Source of the DNA: Symbiodinium natans
Lineage: Eukaryota > Sar > Dinophyceae > Suessiales > Symbiodiniaceae
Direction of reading: 5' to 3'
DNA length: 64,000 nt
NCBI GenBank assembly: GCA_905221605.1
Contig: CAJNDS010002399.1
Coordinates: forward strand, 381,513 to 445,512
Part shown: positions 52,969 to 58,900 of the stretch, in pieces
How positions within the stretch are numbered: position 1 is the stretch's first letter
Layout: each line of letters opens with the position of its first letter
The notes under the pieces: model-generated
Told to the model about the DNA's origin: nothing
The model's database searches: none
Seen by the model: only the letters and a program-made list of their open reading frames with translations
Made by a program: the position numbers and the translations under genes

Positions 52969-55900
52969 GGGGGGGGGGGGGCAGCGTTGTGTTTAGGGTA
53001 GCTCCTGGTCGCTTGATCGGCAAGCGCGGCAATCGGGGGTTTGGGGTGTATTGGTGAGGGTTGAGGGTTTAGGGCCCCCCCCTCCGTGTAAGCCTTATGG
53101 AAATCAAATTGGCAACTCTTCACCAACCACCACCTGCCTTCAGATAGCCCTTGCAAGACCTTTCGTGCCCTTATCCCCCCCCCCCCCCACCCGGAAACTC
53201 CCGTCCTGAAGTTGCGATTGACTGATTTGTTTTGAGGTACCTCCTGACGGTTCCCGAAACCCTGTGTCCTACACCCTTGTTGTTACTACGTAGGATACCG
53301 AGGAGCCGTAGGATACCGAGTATTTTCGTAGCTGCCCTTGTCTTGGTAGCCCAGCGGTACCCTTTCCCCTTGTTGGTTCCGGGTTCCCTTATAAAGTAAC
53401 CCCAAGAAGGGTGCCCTGATTGCAAAAAGGGGTTTCCGAAATTAGGGTACCTTACTGTATTGGGGTCCTTTTATAAGGGAACCCTACTATTTGGGCTGAA
53501 CCCTGAGCCTTAAGCCTTTGTTGTGTTTAGGATGCCGAGGAGCCGAGTAGTTTCGTAGCGGCCCTTTGAGGTACCTCCTGACGGTTCCCTTCATTCCGAT
53601 CATCCACTTCTTTGGCCTCAACGACACGGGCTCCCTCTTCGCCCTGGAGTGGTGGATGCACTTCCCGGACACTGCGCCGGGGAAGGGGGGGGCGGGTTAT
53701 GTGTAGGGTTTAGGGTTGAGGGTCGAGGGTTCAGGGTTTGGGGTTTATTGGGGTTTCTTGTGGTTTATTGGGGTTTATTGGGGTTTATTGGGGTTTATTG
53801 GGGTCTATTGGGGTTTATTGGGGTTTATTGGGGTTTATTGGTGTTTATAGGTTTTAGGGTTTAGGGTTTGGAGTGAAGAGCTTTAAGTAGTCCTCGCCTG
53901 CTGATCACCGGCGTGTTCGCTTCCAGGTTGAGGGTTGAACTGAGGGACTCGTGGGTCGTGGGTTTCGGTTTGTTTCGGGTTTCGGGTTTAGGGTTTAGGG
54001 TTTAGGGTTTAGGGTTAGGGTTTAGGGTTTAGGGTTTAGGGTTTAGGGGCCCGGGTAAACATCGATCGAAAGAAACTCCAGAACAGGAGACAGCTGCGAC
54101 TGTCCCTCAGCGGCCGGAAAGCTTGACTAACTCCAAAACCTAGACATGCTGAAGCCCAACCCCTTCCTTCCTTCCCCCCCCCCCCCCCTCCCTAAACCCT
54201 AAACCCTGAACCCTAAACCCTAAACCCTTAACCCTAAACCCTAAACCCTAAACCCCCATCCGAAGTCCCGCTTGGCTGGGGCTATTCCACGCTGTGCACC
54301 GCCCTCTTCCGTCCACAGGATGAGGGTGCGGGCGGCAAGTGCAACAAGGAGTTCTGGTCCAAGCCGCACGGCCGGTTCTCGAAAGAAACCTTGTAAGACC
54401 CTACGTATTTAAGCCCTAGCACCCATCACTTGATTAGAACAAAGTTCGCATCGTAAATACCTGGCATAATTAAAGACCCTGATATAAAGACCCGTGCACA
54501 CAGATTTGTATGTCGGATATTTGACATTGTACTGTAATTCTGCTGTTACTCATTTCGAGATTGTAGTGGGATGCCGTGTTGCAGTAGTTCGCCCAAAGGA
54601 CCAAAGGGCTTCAGGGCTTATGGGCGGTTAGGGTAAGAAACAGGGGTTTAGGTTGTTCGGGTATTTACCGTCTGTGCACGTCCCTCCTTCAGGTCTAGGG
54701 CTTAGGGTTGGAACTGGAGGGCTCCAGCTGGGAGCAGAAGATTTTGAAAGGGTGGTCGCCCGAAACTAAGGACGACGGACTTCAAAGGGCGTCGGGGTTG
54801 AGGGACTTAGGCTGGAGGGTTTATGGGTTTGCCCAACTTCAACCCCATCCCTAAACCCTAAGTATTACCCCTTTGAACCCTGAACCCTCAGCCCTAAACC
54901 TCAAACCCTAAATACCTAAACCCTAAACCCTACACCGCAGATGCTCAATATCAGGTGGGTGCCACGCCGCGTCAAGCACAACAGCTTCGTGTTGTCCTGC
55001 TGGGCCCACCGACCTCCATTTTGGCTTGCCTTAGGGCTTGAGGGTTTAGGGTTTAGGGTTCAGGGTTTAGGGTTTAGGGTTTTAAGTTTAGGGTTTAGGG
55101 TATGGCAATCTCTAAAATTTAGACCCTACGCCCTAAACGGCCGAAGCTATCAGCTAGGTAAGGGTATGGTAATCCCGTAATCCCTAAACCCTAAGCCCGA
55201 ACCGAACGAAGTCAGACGAAGTTCGAGACCCTAATTAAGCCCTAAACCCTAAACCTTAAACCCTAAACCCTAAACCCTAAAGCCTAACTAATGGCACAGG
55301 CCTACTTCTGGCTGCCCAGGGGTCGAGAGCAGCGCCCGACCGAGGGCTTAGGGTTTAGGGATTAGGGTTTGGCGGTTTAAGGGTTTAGCTTTTAGTGGTC
55401 CTGAGCCCTCTAAGCCCTTATCCTGCCCACGGGCTGAGATGACATGGTTTGGTGTGTGGGACAATCGCCCTAAACCCAAAACCCTAGCCCTATAAACTCC
55501 AAACCTCAAGCATCGTGCACCGGCATCACACCTCGAGCACCCAGACCGCTCCCCGAAAAAAACCCAAACCCTAAATTTAAATCCTAACCCTAACTTCTAA
55601 ACCTTCGGAGTTGAGGTTTCTCTTGTTCTGTGTTTTTTCGTTTCGAACGTTCCAGTATCCTTCTCCAAACCCCTAAATCCCGCAAACGCCCCCTGAACCT
55701 TCAAACACAGCAACCCCCACCCGCCACCCACCCCAAACAACCCTACATGCGGTTTAGGGGTTGGGTTTAGGGTTTAGGGTTTAGAGGTTTTAGGGTTCGG
55801 GGTTAGGGTTTAGGGTTTATCGAAATTGTATAGGGTTTGGGTCCCAATAAAGTTTTTGAGCGAAAGCTTGGGGCAAAAGGTTAGGGGCGGGGCTGGGGGC

Positions 55901-58900
55901 GGGGGGGGGGGGGCTAGGGGGGGTGGGGGGAACCACTCGAAAAACAAAAACAAAGAGTTTTCATGAGCGAGGATAGAAAAACAAATCTATTTAAACTCTC
56001 CTTGTCAGCGGTTTAGAAAAATGACCACATACACTCTGCTTGTCAGCTGTTTAGACAAAATAACTTGTCAGAATGATACCACATACAATTTCTATGTCTT
56101 TTGTCTTGAGGGTTCAGGGTTTAGGGTTTAGGGTTTAGGGCCCTCAGAATCCAAGGCCTGCGTGTGGCTGCTGGGCACCTATCCTCTGGGCCGCCCTCTG
56201 AGCGACTCGGCTTTCTTTTGGGGTTTGGGGTTCAGGGTTTAGGGTTTAGGGTTTGGGGTTTAGGTTTTGTATAGGCCAACAGAAGCCTGACACCACCCCC
56301 CCCCCCCCTTTTCCCGCCGAAACCCTACACTCCAAGCACCAACAGCCGAACCCCTGGCGCCCCCCTGGGGTCTTCGTGGTTCGAGTCCCTGCATTCGGGG
56401 CTTGAAGGTCTTGGCCGGAAATCTCCAACCACTCAACACCCTCCAGTCCCTCAAGCCCTCAAAGCCCAAAACCCCAAACCCCAAACCCTAAACCCTAAAC
56501 CCTAAACCCCAAACCTCAAAACCCGAGCCCCCACACCTCAAAGCCCCCAAGCCCTTGGTCTTCGCAGCGTGAGCTGCAGGTGAGGGATGGCGCTTCGCCT
56601 TCACTGTGCCTCGCCTTGAGAGTTCGAGTGTTCTGGGTTTGAGGCTTTATAAGGTTTTAAGGTTTAAGGTTTTAAGGTTTAAGGTTTAAGGTTTAGGGTT
56701 TTTGGCCTGAGGGTTACGGATTTAGAGCCGGTTTTTGCTTGGCGTTCGGGTTTTGGGCTTCGGCGTTTAGGGTTCTTGGCTTCAGGTTTAGGGTTTCAGG
56801 GCTTCGGGCTTGAGGGTGGCTTCTTCTTTTTCGCTATACACCTCATTGCTAATAGTAGTCCCTACAAGAGGGTAGGTTAAGTCGTATCTTCTTGTGTGAA
56901 GTCGTATCTCGGGCGCGTGCACACTGTGTATCTGGCAATGATTCTTCAGCTGTGACTATCCATTTTATGGCCCCAAAAGCTCAAAAACAAGTCTGCAGGA
57001 CCTTGAAGCCCTAGACGCTTCAAACCCTAAACCCTAAACTCTAAACCCTAAACCCAAAGCCAACATTCGTAAGGTGTCCTTCTTCGCCCGATGCGGCTTC
57101 TCTGCCGCCTGGCCACTGGGCACGCAGATCCAGGTAACTTCGGGCGGCTCAGGGTTGACGTGTGTGGGGGTTTTGGGTTTAGGGTTTAGGCTTGGGGGGT
57201 TGTAGACTGTAGGATTAGCCAGGTCTCATCTAGGGTTATTCGAGGCATAGGGTTTCGGGCTGCTAAGGGCCAGAACGTTGTTTTAGATGGTGCTAGGGTT
57301 TGAGGGTTCGCGTCTTTTGATGTAGGGCTGCGGGGTAGTAGACGTGCGGGGACGCATCTTCTTCTCAGTAAGTTCTTTCATCCTTGCTGGACTCTATTGC
57401 TTTTGTGATCTCTATGTAACCAAGCCCTCTGACAAACCAGCGAACTAACAGTTCCCTTTAAGCAGAACTGAAGCCAAGCTCCCCCCCCCTGAAAGCCCTG
57501 AACTTGCGACACATCGTTGTACTTGGATGGGTTTTCGGTTTGGGCCTGGGGTTTGAATGTCCGTCCTACATGCGGGCTCATGATTAGTTTGCGCTCGGCG
57601 CTACAGTTGGCTAGGACCTTGCAGGGGTTACTTTTCGAATCTTGCAACCACTTACCTACGACCTTCAGATCTGAACCCCAAGACCCCACAACCCCGAAAC
57701 CTTACGCATCCAGGATGAATCCCCCCCCCCCCTCCCCAGCCCCGAAACCCCCAACCACCGCCCCCCACCTCCCCAACAAATGGAGAAGCAAAACTGTAAA
57801 TAAATACATATAATACTATCATATCATAGTAAAAATTCAAAACAAATGTAAATAACGATCCAACCCTAAATCCCCTAAGCATTCTAAACCCGAAAACAAA
57901 GGATGTTCATCACCAACTTCACGCACTCCCTGCCTTGGAACGAGTTCCTGGCGCAGGACCGGCCAAACTACCAGAAATAGGGGCCCAAAAGACCACATAA
58001 ACATAAGGCTCCTACTATTGGGGTACAAGGGCCCCTATAAAAAATGCGAAAGACCCTGTGTGTAGAAGCCTTATGATTGTGGGGTTTTTGGGCCCCTACA
58101 ACATCACGGTTGAGAGCTCATATTTCATGGGTCTAGCTAACCTGGCTGTAGCTAAGGTGGGTTTAGGGAACTTGGGCTGGGGATTGACGGTTGCTTGGGT
58201 GGGTGTCGCGATTCTAGTCGTGACTCGTTTTTAGGCTTCATGATGGTTAATGTGTCTAATTGTTTAGAGGGCATGGTTTAGGGTTTGGGGCTTAGAGTTT
58301 AGGGTTTAGGGTTTAGGGTTTAGGGTCAGAGTTGCCCCGAAGTCTTAACCTCAAAACGCCCACACTTTCGAATCTAGCCAGCTGCTGCTCCATACGTCTG
58401 ACAGCTCCTCTCCTACCCTAAACCCTAAACCCTAAACCCCAAACCCCAAACCCCAAACCCCAAACCCCAAACCCCAAACCCCAAACCCCAAACCCCAAAC
58501 CCCAAACCCCAAACCCCAAACCCCAAACCCAAACCCCAAACCCCAAAACCCCCCCCCCCCCCCCCCAAAAAAAAAAAAAAAAAAGAAACTATAAATAAAA
58601 ACAACAAAAACTATAAATAATAACTAAAACGAATCATAATAATTTCCAAATGCCGCAAAGAAGCCTTCAGGACCCCGGCCGCACCTGGCCCTGCCTGCAC
58701 AACATCATGGCCCTGGCTGCCCGGTTGGGTTTTGAGGGTTTAGGGGTTTAGGGGTTTAGGGTTTAGGGTTTAGGGTTTAGGGTTTTGGGTTTTGGGGGTT
58801 TAAGGGTTTAAGTTTAGGGTTTAAGGTCCGGAATTGGGGGTTTACGGGTGGGCCTTGAGGTTCAGGGGTTCAGGGTTTAGGGTTTAGGGTAGGGAGTTGG

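Noticed and set aside
58425-58607. Reverse-strand frame with repeated FGVWGLG
   Set aside because: It is the translation of the CCCCAAA array.
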